Shown piece after piece: positions 9,294 to 19,745 of a stretch of 64,000 nucleotides of DNA. The stretch is taken from the NCBI RefSeq assembly GCF_026342035.1, contig NZ_JAPENM010000015.1, positions 29,898 through 93,897 on the forward strand, read 5' to 3'. Position 1 is the stretch's first letter, and each line of letters begins with the position of its first letter. The notes below the pieces were generated by a model. It did no database searches, was not told the DNA's origin, and worked only from the letters and a program-made list of their open reading frames with translations. This stretch comes from Aldersonia sp. NBC_00410 (GTDB taxonomy: Bacteria; Actinomycetota; Actinomycetes; Mycobacteriales; Mycobacteriaceae). Both the position numbers and the translations under genes were made by a program.

Positions 9294-9329
9294 TGCATCG
9301 AGCGCCGTCGTAACGCGGCCCACGATGCA
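9294..9329. promoter_or_regulatory. Inverted repeat before the LysR gene
   Basis: TGCATCG (9294-9300) and CGATGCA (9323-9329) form an inverted repeat 22 bp apart just before the LysR start. The TGCATCG half-site also occurs within the conserved segment after TTGGAC in the aldarate promoters (GTGCATCGATCC), so it may be an autoregulatory site of the same regulator. Confidence 0.35.
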
Positions 9330-9341
9330 AGGGGTGGATCG

Positions 9342-10235
9342 ATGTTCTCACTCGCCCGGCTCACCTGTTTCATCGCCGTAGCGGAGGAACTGCACTTCGG
9401 ACGGGCGGCCGAACGCCTGCACATGACGCAGCCGCCGCTGAGCCGCCAGATTCAGCAGCTGGAGAGCGAGCTCGGCGTGCAGCTCATCGACAGGTCGAGC
9501 AGGTCCGTGGCGCTCACCGCGGCGGGCGCGGCCTTTCTGCCGGACGCCCGCCGCATCGTCAGCCTCGCCGAGAGCGCGGCCCTTACCGTGCGCCGGGTGC
9601 CGGCGGGCGATCTCGGCACGGTCGCAGTCGGATTCACCGGCGCCTCGGCGCACGCGGTCCTGCCGCGCCTGCTCGAAGCGGCGCGGGAGCGGATCCCGGA
9701 CGTCAAGCTCGTGCTGCGTGAGATGGTGACCTCCCAGCAGATCGAGGCGCTGACCAACGGCGAACTCGATCTCGGGCTAATCCGACCAATCCTGCCCCGG
9801 CCGGGGATCTCGACCCGGCCGATCCATCACGAACGGCTCATCGCCGCACTCCCCCAGCAGCATCCGCTCGCAAGCGAAGAGCACCTCACCGTCGAGGATT
9901 TCGACGACCAACCGGTGGTGATGTACTCCCCCGTCGACGCGCGGTACTTCCACGAGTTGCTGATCAGCACCTTCACCATCGTCGGCGCCTCGCCGCGCTA
10001 CGTGCAGTACGTCACCCAGGTGCACACGATGCTGGTGCTGGTGCGCTCCGGGCTCGGCATGGCGCTCGTGCCGGCGTCGGCCGAGACGATGAAACCGGAA
10101 GGTGTGACCTTCCGGCAGGTCACCGCGGTGCGCGACCGGCCGGTGCAGATGAACGCGGCGTGGCGCAGCGACAATAGCAACCCTGCGCTACATCGGATGA
10201 TGAAAGACGTACTACCGCAGCGGGAATGGATCTGA
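9342..10235 (+). CDS. LysR-family transcriptional regulator
   Basis: A 297-residue LysR-type regulator: winged helix-turn-helix at residues 1-60 (FIAVAEELHFGRAAERLHMTQ pattern, with PPLSRQIQQLE as the recognition helix), a linker, then the two-lobe effector domain. GGGG lies 9 nt before the ATG at 9342. It sits 60 bp after the glucarate dehydratase gene, reads in the same direction, and is the only regulator in the aldarate locus, so it is the best candidate for sensing an aldarate and acting at the TTGGAC promoters. That link is inference. It is convergent with the small stress protein gene. Confidence 0.85.
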   Translation: MFSLARLTCFIAVAEELHFGRAAERLHMTQPPLSRQIQQLESELGVQLIDRSSRSVALTAAGAAFLPDARRIVSLAESAALTVRRVPAGDLGTVAVGFTGASAHAVLPRLLEAARERIPDVKLVLREMVTSQQIEALTNGELDLGLIRPILPRPGISTRPIHHERLIAALPQQHPLASEEHLTVEDFDDQPVVMYSPVDARYFHELLISTFTIVGASPRYVQYVTQVHTMLVLVRSGLGMALVPASAETMKPEGVTFRQVTAVRDRPVQMNAAWRSDNSNPALHRMMKDVLPQREWI

Positions 10236-10241
10236 TCCGGC

Positions 10242-10634
10242 TCAGCGCAGGCGCAGCGGCGGCTTCACGGCCGTGACCGGACAGTGCGCATCGAGCAGGA
10301 CCTGCTGGGTCATGCTGCCGAGCAGCAGCTTGCCGACCGGCGAGCGCCGGCGCATGCCGACCACCAACAGGTCGACACCCGCCTCGTAGGAGGCGTCGAT
10401 GAGGTTGTCGGCGTGCGAGCGGTCCGGCACGTTCTCCGCGATCCGCCAGGACACCTCGCCCGCCTCGGCCATCGCCTGCGCCTCCCGCATAGCGGCCTCG
10501 AAGTCGGGTCCCGATGCGCTGTCGCCGTCCGCTATCACCACGAGATCGGTTGCGCGCATGCTGGCCTCGGCGAACCCGAAGGCGAGCGCGCCACGGCCCT
10601 CCGGGCTGGGCGAGTAGCTGAGTACAACAGTCAT
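10242..10634 (-). CDS. Universal stress protein (small, single UspA domain)
   Basis: A 130-residue UspA-domain protein. The C-terminal nucleotide loop GMRRRSPVGKLLLGS has the G-x2-G-x9-G-S style spacing used for ATP binding, and LVVG precedes it. Shorter than the usual 140-150 residues. Its start overlaps the stop of the hydroxyacid dehydrogenase by 4 bp, so the two are one minus-strand operon. The pairing suggests a small sensor or chaperone-like partner, but no specific role can be read. Confidence 0.8.
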   Translation of the reverse strand: MTVVLSYSPSPEGRGALAFGFAEASMRATDLVVIADGDSASGPDFEAAMREAQAMAEAGEVSWRIAENVPDRSHADNLIDASYEAGVDLLVVGMRRRSPVGKLLLGSMTQQVLLDAHCPVTAVKPPLRLR

Positions 10635-11611
10635 CGGACGGCCTCCGGAACCTGCACGACCGGCGTGACGAGCGTTCCGGACGACAGGAATTCATCGAGA
10701 TTGGACAGGGTGAGCGCCTCCATTGCGGCACGCGTCTCGACGGTACCGCTGCCCACGTGCGGCAGCAGCACGACGTTGTCGAGGCCCAGCAGCCGCTCGG
10801 GCACGTTCGGCTCGTCGGCGAACACGTCCAGCCCGGCGCCGGCGAGCCCGCCGGAAAACAGGAGGTCGACCAATGCTTCCTCGTCGACGACGCTGCCGCG
10901 GGCGATGTTGACCAGATACCCGCGCGGACCGAGCGCCTCGAGCGCGACGCGGTCGACCAGACGCGCGCTTGCGGGCCCGCCCGCGGCCGCGACGACGAGC
11001 ACGTCCACCCCACCCGCTAGCTCGACCACCGAGTTCGCATAGCGGTATGGCGAATCGGGAACGCGGCGCCGGTTGTGGTAGGCGATCTCACAGCCGAAAC
11101 CGTTCAGCCGCTGCGCAATTGCGCGACCGATCCGGCCGAGCCCGACGATCCCGACGCGGGCGCCACTGACCTTGCGGGTCAGCGGAAAGTTACCCTGCGA
11201 CGTCCAGTTACCGGCACGGACGTACCGGTCGGCAGCGCTGAACCCGCGCAGCGTGTCGATGATCAGCCCCACCGCGGTGTCGGCAACGCAGTCCGACAGC
11301 ACGTCGGGAGTGTTGCTGACACCGATTCCCCGCTGCGCGGCGAACTCGACATCGGTTGTGTCGTAACCGACGCCAAAATTGACCACCGCGCCGAGGTTCG
11401 AAAGTGCGATCATCAGCTCTCGGTCGACGCCGGTGCGGCCGGACGTGACCACGACACGTATCGAATCCCCGTGCGTGGCAAGAAAACTCGACCGAGTCGC
11501 GTTCGTCGGCAGCGCGTGTGCGCCGTAGTCTCGGCTGAGCGTATCGGCGAGCGAAGGCTTCAGCGGGCCGACCTGGAGCACTACCGAGTTCGCGTTCGGT
11601 GATAAGGGCAT
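10631..11611 (-). CDS. D-isomer-specific 2-hydroxyacid dehydrogenase
   Basis: A 326-residue NAD(P)-dependent reductase. It has the Rossmann motif VGIVGLGRIGRA, the substrate-side NIARGSVVDEEAL and the catalytic histidine in LLPHVGSGT. Similar to glyoxylate/hydroxypyruvate reductases; the substrate is unknown. The ATG at 11611 lies 7 nt from a strong -10, suggesting a leaderless transcript. Cotranscribed with the stress protein downstream. Its promoter resembles those of the aldarate genes. Confidence 0.8.
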   Translation of the reverse strand: MPLSPNANSVVLQVGPLKPSLADTLSRDYGAHALPTNATRSSFLATHGDSIRVVVTSGRTGVDRELMIALSNLGAVVNFGVGYDTTDVEFAAQRGIGVSNTPDVLSDCVADTAVGLIIDTLRGFSAADRYVRAGNWTSQGNFPLTRKVSGARVGIVGLGRIGRAIAQRLNGFGCEIAYHNRRRVPDSPYRYANSVVELAGGVDVLVVAAAGGPASARLVDRVALEALGPRGYLVNIARGSVVDEEALVDLLFSGGLAGAGLDVFADEPNVPERLLGLDNVVLLPHVGSGTVETRAAMEALTLSNLDEFLSSGTLVTPVVQVPEAVR

Positions 11612-11617
11612 GTCACG

Positions 11618-11668
11618 ACGCTACGGCGGCTCGCAATTACGTGTCCAACACGCAAATAACATGGACTA
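11618..11668 (-). promoter_or_regulatory. TTGGAC-type promoter of the hydroxyacid dehydrogenase operon
   Basis: On the minus strand, TTGGAC (11648-11643), 19 bp, TAGCGT (11623-11618). The expected start falls at or within 1-2 nt of the ATG at 11611. The position 12 bp upstream of the -35 reads TAGTCCAT (5 of 8 matches to TGATCAAT). The core matches the aldarate promoters but the GTGCATC segment is weak. Confidence 0.45.
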
Positions 11669-11786
11669 ATACCCAAACGGTATTGTCGGCCCGCTGTTCC
11701 ATCCAGTAAGACCATTCTTGCAGTTCAGAGCGCTGCATGGCCCTGGCGAAGCCGCCATTCCGCGCGGTTTCGCCCGATTTGGCGCG

Positions 11787-11816
11787 TTGACGGCGTTCCG
11801 GGGCCACTCATAGCGT
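11787..11816 (+). promoter_or_regulatory. Promoter of the dipeptide-type ABC operon
   Basis: TTGACG (11787-11792), 18 bp, TAGCGT (11811-11816), giving a leader of about 80 nt before the ATG at 11903. The -10 is the same as in the aldarate promoters but the TGWTCAAT and GTGCATC elements are absent. I see no gene in 11612-11902. Confidence 0.45.
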
Positions 11817-11902
11817 GTGGCTACCGTCACAGCGAAGCAGCGGAACCGGCTCACTTCACACCGTGCAACGCATCCGGATTTCTCATCGCCTGGAGGACCT
11901 CA

Positions 11903-13492
11903 ATGACAGCAGCAGGCAAGACGCGGAGCCCGCACCGGCGAACCGCCGCCCGGGCCGCGACAGCCGTCGCGGCGCTCACTTTTTCGGTAGCGACGACCGC
12001 CTGCTCGGTGGCCAACTCGAACCACTCCGACGCCGCGAGCCCCGACACGCTGCGCATCGTGCTGCCCCAGGAGCCGCCGTCGTTGGAACCGTGCGACGGC
12101 TCACTGACCGCTACCGGCGTAGTGGTGCGCTCCAACATCACCGAGCCGCTGATCGAACGCAACCCGACGTCCGGCGACCTCGAACCCAAGCTCGCAGACA
12201 CGTGGCAGCAGACCTCGCCGACGCAGTGGACGCTGAACCTGCATCCGGGCATCCGGTTCAGCGACGGCACGCCGTTCGAGGCCGCCGACGCCGCCTTCTC
12301 CATCGATCGAACCGTCAACTCGGACCTCTCCTGCGACGTCGACGGCTACGTCTTCGGCGACGACGCGGTCACCGCCACAGCGGTGGACCCGAGCACGGTC
12401 GTGGTCGAGACGCAGAGCCCCGACCCGATCATGCCGATGCGACTCTCGTTCATCGAGGTCGTGCCCCGCACGACGTCGATGACCGACCGCACCCGCAAAC
12501 CGATCGGCACCGGCCCGTACAAGTTCGACTACTGGGACGCCGGCCAGAAGCTGTCCGTGGTGCGCAACGACGACTATTGGGGCGAGGAGCCCGAGTACTC
12601 CCGCGCGATCTACCAGTGGCGCAGCGAGGGCAGTGTCCGCGCGTCGATGGTGGTCAACGGCGAGGCCGAACTGGCCACCTCGCTCGGCCCCGAGGACGGT
12701 GCGGGCGATCTCGGTGTGTCATACGCGAACAACGAGACGACCGCGCTTCGCATGCACGGCTCCGCCGCGCCACTGAACGACTACCGGGTGCGCGAGGCGA
12801 TCGATCTGGCGATCAACCGTGCGGGCATCGTCAAGGCCCTGTTCCGTGGGGAGGGCGACCCCGCGGCCCAACTGGTCGGACAGAGCATCATCGGTTACAA
12901 CGACGCGCTCCAGCCCACCCCATACGACCCGGAACAAGCCGCGCAACTTGTCGCGGCGGCCAAGGCCGACGGAGTCCCGGTCGACCGGCAGATTCGCCTG
13001 ATCGCACGCACCGGCCAGTTCCCGAAGATCAACGAGACCGTCGAAGTGATCCAACACTCCCTGAGCGAGGCGGGACTCAGTGTGAAGATCGAAATGATGG
13101 ATACTGCAGGACAATTGCAGTACCAGGTGCGGCCGTTCCCCGGCGGAGACACGCCGACGATGGTGCTGATCCAGCACGGTAACCAGGCCGGCGACGCGCA
13201 GTTCACGGTGGATCAGTACATGCGCAGCGACGGCTACCAGAGCGCGTTCGGTACTGCCGCGTTCGACGCGGAGATCGACAGCGCCGAGACGCAGACCGGC
13301 GCGGCCCGGCAGGACGCGTTCGCCAAACTGCTCGCCGACGAACCCGGCGCCGTCCGGCAGTTCGCCTACATCGCACACATGAACGGTGTGCTCGCCGAAG
13401 CCGCGAGCGTGCACTACCAGCCCAACTCCGCGACCGGCGACGAAATGCGCCTCGCCGAGATGACCCACGCCGACCCAGCCACCAACGGCTGA
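11903..13492 (+). CDS. ABC transporter substrate-binding lipoprotein, family 5 (peptide/solute)
   Basis: A 529-residue extracytoplasmic binding protein of the DppA/OppA family, anchored by lipidation: basic N-terminus, hydrophobic stretch and a lipobox ending at Cys34 (TTACS). The family-5 signature appears as FSDGTPFEAADAAFSIDR and PIGTGPYKFDYWD. Family members bind di- or oligopeptides, nickel, opines or sugars. It begins a five-gene importer operon inside the aldarate locus, so an unusual solute such as an aldarate derivative is possible. A 7-bp hairpin follows the stop and may leave this gene expressed above the permeases. Confidence 0.85.
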   Translation: MTAAGKTRSPHRRTAARAATAVAALTFSVATTACSVANSNHSDAASPDTLRIVLPQEPPSLEPCDGSLTATGVVVRSNITEPLIERNPTSGDLEPKLADTWQQTSPTQWTLNLHPGIRFSDGTPFEAADAAFSIDRTVNSDLSCDVDGYVFGDDAVTATAVDPSTVVVETQSPDPIMPMRLSFIEVVPRTTSMTDRTRKPIGTGPYKFDYWDAGQKLSVVRNDDYWGEEPEYSRAIYQWRSEGSVRASMVVNGEAELATSLGPEDGAGDLGVSYANNETTALRMHGSAAPLNDYRVREAIDLAINRAGIVKALFRGEGDPAAQLVGQSIIGYNDALQPTPYDPEQAAQLVAAAKADGVPVDRQIRLIARTGQFPKINETVEVIQHSLSEAGLSVKIEMMDTAGQLQYQVRPFPGGDTPTMVLIQHGNQAGDAQFTVDQYMRSDGYQSAFGTAAFDAEIDSAETQTGAARQDAFAKLLADEPGAVRQFAYIAHMNGVLAEAASVHYQPNSATGDEMRLAEMTHADPATNG

Positions 13493-13505
13493 TCGAGAAC
13501 CCTCA

Positions 13506-13522
13506 GAAGCCCCGAGGGCTTC
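13506..13522 (+). terminator. Short hairpin between binding protein and permeases
   Basis: GAAGCCC-CGA-GGGCTTC, a perfect 7-bp stem with a 3-nt loop in the 60-bp gap between the binding-protein gene and the first permease. No U-run follows. Such hairpins often act as partial terminators or 3'-end stabilisers. Confidence 0.5.
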
Positions 13523-13552
13523 GCCCTTATCAGTCCACCGGAGGGCCCGCAC

Positions 13553-14479
13553 ATGTTGACCTACCTTCGCAAGCGCGTCGTCACCAGCCTGTTACCGCTG
13601 CTGGTCGTGTTGTTCGGCGTGTTCTTCCTCGCCCGCCTCACGGGTGATCCGACCAACCTCTACCTCCCCGTCTCCGCGACCCCGGACCAGCGCGCCGAGT
13701 TCGCCGCCGAACACGGTCTCGACCAGCCAGTGCTGAAGCAGATGGTCGACTACCTTTGGGGGATACTGCATCTCGACTTCGGCGAGTCGCTGCGCACCGG
13801 CGAATCCGCCGCGGACATGGCACTTCGGGCCTTCCCCGCAACCCTGCAACTGGCGTTCTGCACCATGCTGCTCGCCATCCTCGGCGCCGTGACCATCGGC
13901 TGCTGGGCCGCCTATCGACCGAACTCACTTGCCGACCGGGCAGCCAGCCTGCTGTCGATGACCGCAGCCAGCATCCCGGACTTCTGGTTCGCCATCATGG
14001 GAATCTGGATCTTCGCGGTCACACTCGGCTGGCTGCCCACCTCCGGCACGAGCAGTCCGCTGGCCTGGGTGCTACCGATCGCGACTCTGCTCATCCGTCC
14101 GCTGGGCGTACTCACCCAGGTGGTCCGCGGCGCAATGGTTTCCGCGCTTTCGGCGCCCTACGTCCGGCTGGCCCGCAGCAAGGGCGCCGGTGATCTGCGG
14201 GTGGTCACGCACCACGCCCTGCGCAATGCGTCGGCCCCGTCGCTGACCGTCGCGGGCGACCTCGCGGTCGGACTCATCAACGGCGCCGTGGTGGTCGAGG
14301 TGATCTTCGGTTGGCCCGGTATCGGAAAGCTGATGATCGACTCGATCCTGCAGCGGGACTTTGCGGTACTGCAGGCCTGCGTGCTGCTGACCGCGATCAG
14401 CATCTTCATCCTCAACATTTTCATCGACGCGTGCTACGCGCTGCTCGACGCCCGGGTCCGCGAAACGGCAAAGGTCTAG
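13553..14479 (+). CDS. ABC transporter permease, DppB type
   Basis: A 308-residue inner-membrane permease with about six membrane segments and the DppB/OppB features GDPTNLYLP in the first periplasmic loop and the EAA-type loop with GAGDLRVVTHHALRNA near residue 210. The ATG at 13553 follows a GGAGG. Next gene 8 bp downstream. It forms the heterodimeric channel with the DppC-type protein. Confidence 0.9.
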   Translation: MLTYLRKRVVTSLLPLLVVLFGVFFLARLTGDPTNLYLPVSATPDQRAEFAAEHGLDQPVLKQMVDYLWGILHLDFGESLRTGESAADMALRAFPATLQLAFCTMLLAILGAVTIGCWAAYRPNSLADRAASLLSMTAASIPDFWFAIMGIWIFAVTLGWLPTSGTSSPLAWVLPIATLLIRPLGVLTQVVRGAMVSALSAPYVRLARSKGAGDLRVVTHHALRNASAPSLTVAGDLAVGLINGAVVVEVIFGWPGIGKLMIDSILQRDFAVLQACVLLTAISIFILNIFIDACYALLDARVRETAKV

Positions 14480-14487
14480 GAGCCATC

Positions 14488-15492
14488 ATGTCCATCGACG
14501 CCATTCCGCATACCGACGACCGGGTTGCCGAACTCGAATTCGTTGCCGACGAAACGCACCCGCCCGTCTCGCCACCCAGGAGCAAGGTTTCGCTGTGGCG
14601 GATGCTGCTGCGCGACCGGATGGCCACCGTCGCCGCCGTCATCCTCGTCTTCGTCGCGCTGGTCGCGATATTCGGGCCGGCGCTCGTCGGCGGTGCCGCG
14701 ACCGAACAGAACCTCGACGAGTCGACGCTGCCCCCGTTCAACCTCGACACCGGCTGGATGAACATCCTGGGGACGGATCCGTTGGGACGCAGCATGCTTG
14801 CCCGCCTGGTGGTGGCCTGCCGCACCACGCTCGAGGTGGCACTGCCCGCCGTCGCGCTGTCCTGCCTCATCGGGTCGGTCATCGGGATGTGGGCCGGCTA
14901 CCACCGCGGGCGCCGCGAGACGATCGCGATGCGGATCGCCGACGTGATCATGAGCTTCCCCTCATTGCTGCTCGCCGTCGTCGTGCTCTACGTCTTCGCG
15001 CCGAGCGTGGCGAACATCGTGCTGATCCTGGCCATCACCCGCATCCCGGTGTACCTGCGCACCGCTCGCGCCGAATCCGCCGAGTTGCAGAGTCGGCTGT
15101 TCGTCGACGCCGCGCGCACATTCGGCGCCCGCAGCACGGCGATCATTCGCAGGCACGTGTTCCCGATCCTGCTCCCGACCCTGCTCACCGTCGCGACCCT
15201 CGACTTCTGTTACGTGATGCTCGCCGAGTCCTCGCTGAGCTTCCTCGGCATCGGCATCCAGCCGCCCGAGATCAGCTGGGGGCTCATGGTGGCGCAGGGC
15301 CGCACCTACCTGCAGACCGCATGGTGGCTGGCGTTCTTCCCCGGCCTGGCCATCGTGATCACGACGGTGTCCGCAACGATCCTCGCCGCCTGGGCACGGA
15401 TCGCGACCGACCCCGGCCAGCGCTGGCGCCTTACGGTGCCGCGTTCGCGCCGCTCCCGTTTCTTCCCCACCCGAAAGGTGGTCGTCAAGTGA
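14488..15492 (+). CDS. ABC transporter permease, DppC type
   Basis: A 334-residue permease of the DppC/OppC family: an N-terminal cytoplasmic arm of about 45 residues, one membrane helix, the HPFGTD-like segment (here ILGTDPLGRSMLARL), then five more helices with the EAA loop. TAGGAG precedes the ATG at 14488. Its TGA overlaps the GTG start of the ATPase gene by 4 bp. Confidence 0.9.
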   Translation: MSIDAIPHTDDRVAELEFVADETHPPVSPPRSKVSLWRMLLRDRMATVAAVILVFVALVAIFGPALVGGAATEQNLDESTLPPFNLDTGWMNILGTDPLGRSMLARLVVACRTTLEVALPAVALSCLIGSVIGMWAGYHRGRRETIAMRIADVIMSFPSLLLAVVVLYVFAPSVANIVLILAITRIPVYLRTARAESAELQSRLFVDAARTFGARSTAIIRRHVFPILLPTLLTVATLDFCYVMLAESSLSFLGIGIQPPEISWGLMVAQGRTYLQTAWWLAFFPGLAIVITTVSATILAAWARIATDPGQRWRLTVPRSRRSRFFPTRKVVVK

Positions 15493-16518
15493 GCGCACCG
15501 ACCATGACACCCGAATCCGAGGCCATCGACACCGGCCGCACCGCCCTCGACGTCTCCGGTCTGACCGTGGACCTGCGGACGCCGTCCGGAGTCCTCCGAG
15601 CCGTCGACAACGTCAGCTTCACCGCGCGCCGCGGCGAAACCCTCGCGCTCCTCGGTGAATCCGGTTGCGGCAAATCGATGACCGCACAAGCGATCGTCGG
15701 TCTGCTCGAACCGATCGCCGACATCACCGACGGCAGCATCGAAATCACCTCGGGTGACCGGGATCCCGTCGACCTCGTCACCGCGAGCGGTAGGACTCGT
15801 CGCGCCCTCGCGTCCACCGAGTTGGCGATCGTGTTCCAGGACGCGCTCACCGCACTCAACCCGGTATACCCGGTCGGCAAGCAGCTCGCCGAGCCATTCC
15901 GCATCCATCGCAAGATGTCGGCGAAAAAGGCTCGCCAAGAAGCGATTTCACTCATGCGCCGGGTGGGCATCCCGGAGCCGGAGGCGCGGATCGACTCCTA
16001 TCCGCACCAGTTCTCCGGCGGCATGCGCCAGCGTCTGCTGATCGCGATGGCCGTCGCCCTCAGTCCGAGCGTGCTACTCGCCGACGAACCGACCACGGCG
16101 CTGGACGTGACCGTGCAGGCGCAGATCATGACGCTACTGCGCGATCTGCGCGCCGAACGGGACATGGCGGTCGTGCTGATCACCCACGACCTCGCGCTCG
16201 TCGCCGAGGAAGCCGACCGGGTGGCGATCATGTACGCGGGCAACGTCGTGGAGACCGGCCTGGTCGAGGAAGTCTTCGCCAACCCCAAGCATCCGTACAC
16301 GAAGGGCCTGCTCGACTCCGTGCCGGTGCATGCCGCCCGCGGCGAAGACCTCAAATCGATCGGCGGTACACCGCCGGACCTGCATTCGATCCCGTCCGGC
16401 TGCGTGTACCAGGCGCGTTGCCCGCTCGTCCAAGACATCTGCCGACAAACCCGTCCGGCACTCGAAACCGTTGCGGCCGGACGCAAGTCGGCCTGCCATT
16501 TTGCCGAGGAGGTTTCCG

Positions 16519-16529
<11 letters not shown>
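15489..16529 (+). CDS. ABC transporter ATP-binding protein, DppD type
   Basis: A 346-residue ATPase with Walker [10 protein letters not shown], signature [12 protein letters not shown], Walker [12 protein letters not shown], and the C-terminal oligopeptide/dipeptide extension with cysteines ([14 protein letters not shown]). The GTG at 15489 is preferred because it overlaps the previous stop (GTGA) and has AAAGGTGG upstream; an ATG at 15504 is possible. It overlaps the next gene by 11 bp. Confidence 0.88.
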
Positions 16530-17561
<1,032 letters not shown>

Positions 17562-17565
<4 letters not shown>

Positions 17566-18287
17566 GCGTCGCCGCCTTCACCGTCATCGCAGTCGCCGTG
17601 TTCGGCGCAGCGTGCATGCAGGCTTCGATCGGCTTCGGCATGGGTATGCTCGCCGCCCCGATCGTCGCACTTATCGATCCTGGCCTGCTGCCCGGCACGC
17701 TGATCATGTCCGCAACGGTGGTCACTGCCCTCGTCCTCGCCCGGGAACGCGGAAGTGTCGACCTGACCGGCACCGGTTGGGCCCTCGCCGGGCGAGTACC
17801 GGGAACAGTTCTCGGCGCCATGTTGCTCGTGGTCGTGCCCGAACGAGGCCTTGCGCTTATCCTCGCCGGGGTAGTGCTCGGCGGTGTGGTGTTCGCATCC
17901 TTCGGGTGGGCGCCGCTGCCGCGGCGGCGCAACATGGCGATGGCCGGCGCCGCGTCCGGATTGCTCGGGACCGCAACCTCGATCGGCGGTCCGCCCATGG
18001 CGCTGATGATGCAGCATTCGACCGGGACCCGCCTACGCAGCAACATGAGCGCGTTCTTCCTGGTGGGCTCGCTGCTCTCGCTGGTGGTGCTCACCGCGAC
18101 CGGTTCGCTGCATCGAAATACCGCGATCGCGTTTTTGTGGCTGATTCCGGCCACGGTGGCCGGCTATGCCGCGTCCCGTTTCGTCAACCGCGTGATGGAC
18201 GCGAAGCGACTGCGGACGACGTCGATCGCGGTGTCCTCCTTCGGTGCCCTGCTGCTGATCGGGCAGCAGATCGTCGCGCTCGCCTGA
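17562..18287 (+). CDS. TauE/SafE-family membrane permease
   Basis: A 241-residue, highly hydrophobic protein with 7-8 membrane segments in two related halves (GFGMGMLAAPIVALIDP early; GTATSIGGPPMALMM in the second half), matching the TauE/SafE (DUF81) family. Members move sulfite, sulfonates or organic anions. The GTG at 17562 overlaps the stop of the ATPase gene. It is the last gene of the ABC operon. An anion exporter that balances uptake, or a second uptake route, are both possible. Confidence 0.75.
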
Positions 18288-18301
18288 TACAGAAGCTGCA
18301 C

Positions 18302-18351
18302 TGATCAATGCCCTAACAGTCTTGGACGTGCATCAATCCCGCCCGTAGCGT
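18302..18351 (+). promoter_or_regulatory. Aldarate-regulon promoter of gudD
   Basis: TGATCAAT (18302-18309), 12 bp, TTGGAC (18322-18327) running into GTGCATCAATCC, 18 bp to TAGCGT (18346-18351). The leader to the ATG at 18396 is about 40 nt. This copy lies 14.7 kb from the matching one at 3603, which makes chance similarity unlikely. Confidence 0.65.
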
Positions 18352-18395
18352 TGTTGTGAGCCGGGGCACGGAGCCGCAGAGGAGACCACACCCCC

Positions 18396-19745
18396 ATGAT
18401 CGAAACACGCACTCCCACCGTCACCGATTTGCGCGTCGTCCCCATCGCGGGCCACGACAGCATGCTGCTCAACCTGTCCGGTGCGCACGCGCCCTACTTC
18501 ACCCGGAACCTGGTGATCCTCACCGATTCCACGGGCCATGTCGGCGTCGGCGAGGTGCCCGGCGGCGAGCCGATCCGCCGCACGCTCGAGGATGCACGAG
18601 GACTTGTCACCGGTCGCACAATCGGCGAGTACCACGCCGTCCTCGCTCAGATGCGCAGCGTTTTCGGCGACCGGGACGCGGCTGGGCGCGGTAACCAGAC
18701 GTTCGATCTGCGGGTGACGATCCACGCCGTCACCGCCGTCGAGGCGGCCCTGCTCGACCTGCTCGGGCAACATCTCGAGGTGCCCGTTGCCGCCCTGCTC
18801 GGCGACGGGAAACAACGGGATCGGGTGCAGGCACTCGGTTATTTGTTCTTCGTCGGCGATCGGACCAAGACCTCGCTCGATTACCGCTCCCCCGCCGACG
18901 AGCCTGCGGACGCGGACGACTGGATGCGCGTGCGTCATCAGGAGGCGCTCACCCCGGACGCGGTCGTGGTACTGGCCGAGGCCGCGCATGCCAGGTACGG
19001 GTTCGCCGACTTCAAGCTCAAGGGCGGTGTCCTCGCGCCGGCCGAGGAGGCGGCTGCGGTCACCGCACTCGCCGAGCGCTTCCCCGACGCCCGAATCACG
19101 CTGGACCCCAACGGCGGGTGGCTGCTGTCCGAGGCGATCGAGACCTGCCGCGGGCTACGCGACGTGCTCGCGTATGCGGAAGATCCGGTCGGCCCGGAGG
19201 GCGGTTTCTCCGGTCGCGAGGTGATGAGCGAATTCAAGCGCGCCACCGGCCTGCCCACCGCGACGAACATGATCGCCACCGACTGGCGAGAACTCGGCCA
19301 CACCATTCGCTCCGGCGCGGTAGATATTCCGCTCGCCGATCCGCACTTCTGGACGATGGCCGGCTCGGTGCGTGTCGCTCAGCTGTGCGACGCGTGGGGG
19401 CTCACCTGGGGATCGCACTCCAATAACCACTTCGACGTCTCGCTCGCGATGTTCACCCAGGTGGCAGCAGCAGCACCGGGCGATATCACCGCGATCGACA
19501 CACACTGGATCTGGCAGGACGGGCAGCGAATCACCAAGCAGCCGTACCAAATTCGGGACGGCTACCTCGACGTGCCCGCCGCGCCGGGGCTCGGTGTCGA
19601 GCTGGACATGGACCGCGTCGAGGCAGCCCATGAGCTGTATCTGCGCGAGGGACTCGGCGCGCGCGACGATGCCATCGGAATGCAGTTCCTCGTCCCGAAT
19701 TGGACCTTCGACAGCAAGCGTCCGGCGCTGGTCCGCAACCGATGA
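18396..19745 (+). CDS. gudD: Glucarate dehydratase
   Basis: A 449-residue enolase-superfamily enzyme that converts D-glucarate (and L-idarate) to 5-dehydro-4-deoxyglucarate. It is close to the E. coli and Pseudomonas enzymes along its whole length: [20 protein letters not shown] at the start, K207 and K209 in [24 protein letters not shown], and the catalytic H341 in [11 protein letters not shown]. The E. coli numbering differs by 2. It has its own aldarate-type promoter, and the following hydroxyacid dehydrogenase overlaps its stop by 4 bp. Confidence 0.95.
   Translation: MIETRTPTVTDLRVVPIAGHDSMLLNLSGAHAPYFTRNLVILTDSTGHVGVGEVPGGEPIRRTLEDARGLVTGRTIGEYHAVLAQMRSVFGDRDAAGRGNQTFDLRVTIHAVTAVEAALLDLLGQHLEVPVAALLGDGKQRDRVQALGYLFFVGDRTKTSLDYRSPADEPADADDWMRVRHQEALTPDAVVVLAEAAHARYGFADFKLKGGVLAPAEEAAAVTALAERFPDARITLDPNGGWLLSEAIETCRGLRDVLAYAEDPVGPEGGFSGREVMSEFKRATGLPTATNMIATDWRELGHTIRSGAVDIPLADPHFWTMAGSVRVAQLCDAWGLTWGSHSNNHFDVSLAMFTQVAAAAPGDITAIDTHWIWQDGQRITKQPYQIRDGYLDVPAAPGLGVELDMDRVEAAHELYLREGLGARDDAIGMQFLVPNWTFDSKRPALVRNR

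Noticed and set aside
9294..9329. A fifth full copy of the aldarate promoter before the LysR gene
   Set aside because: Only the TGCATCG half-site is shared; TTGGAC and TGWTCAAT are absent, so it is listed as a separate inverted repeat.
14595..15488. A longer frame extending the DppD ATPase gene upstream
   Set aside because: The extension lies out of frame over the DppC permease gene and is Arg-rich; the GTG at 15489 with a 4-bp overlap is the sensible start.
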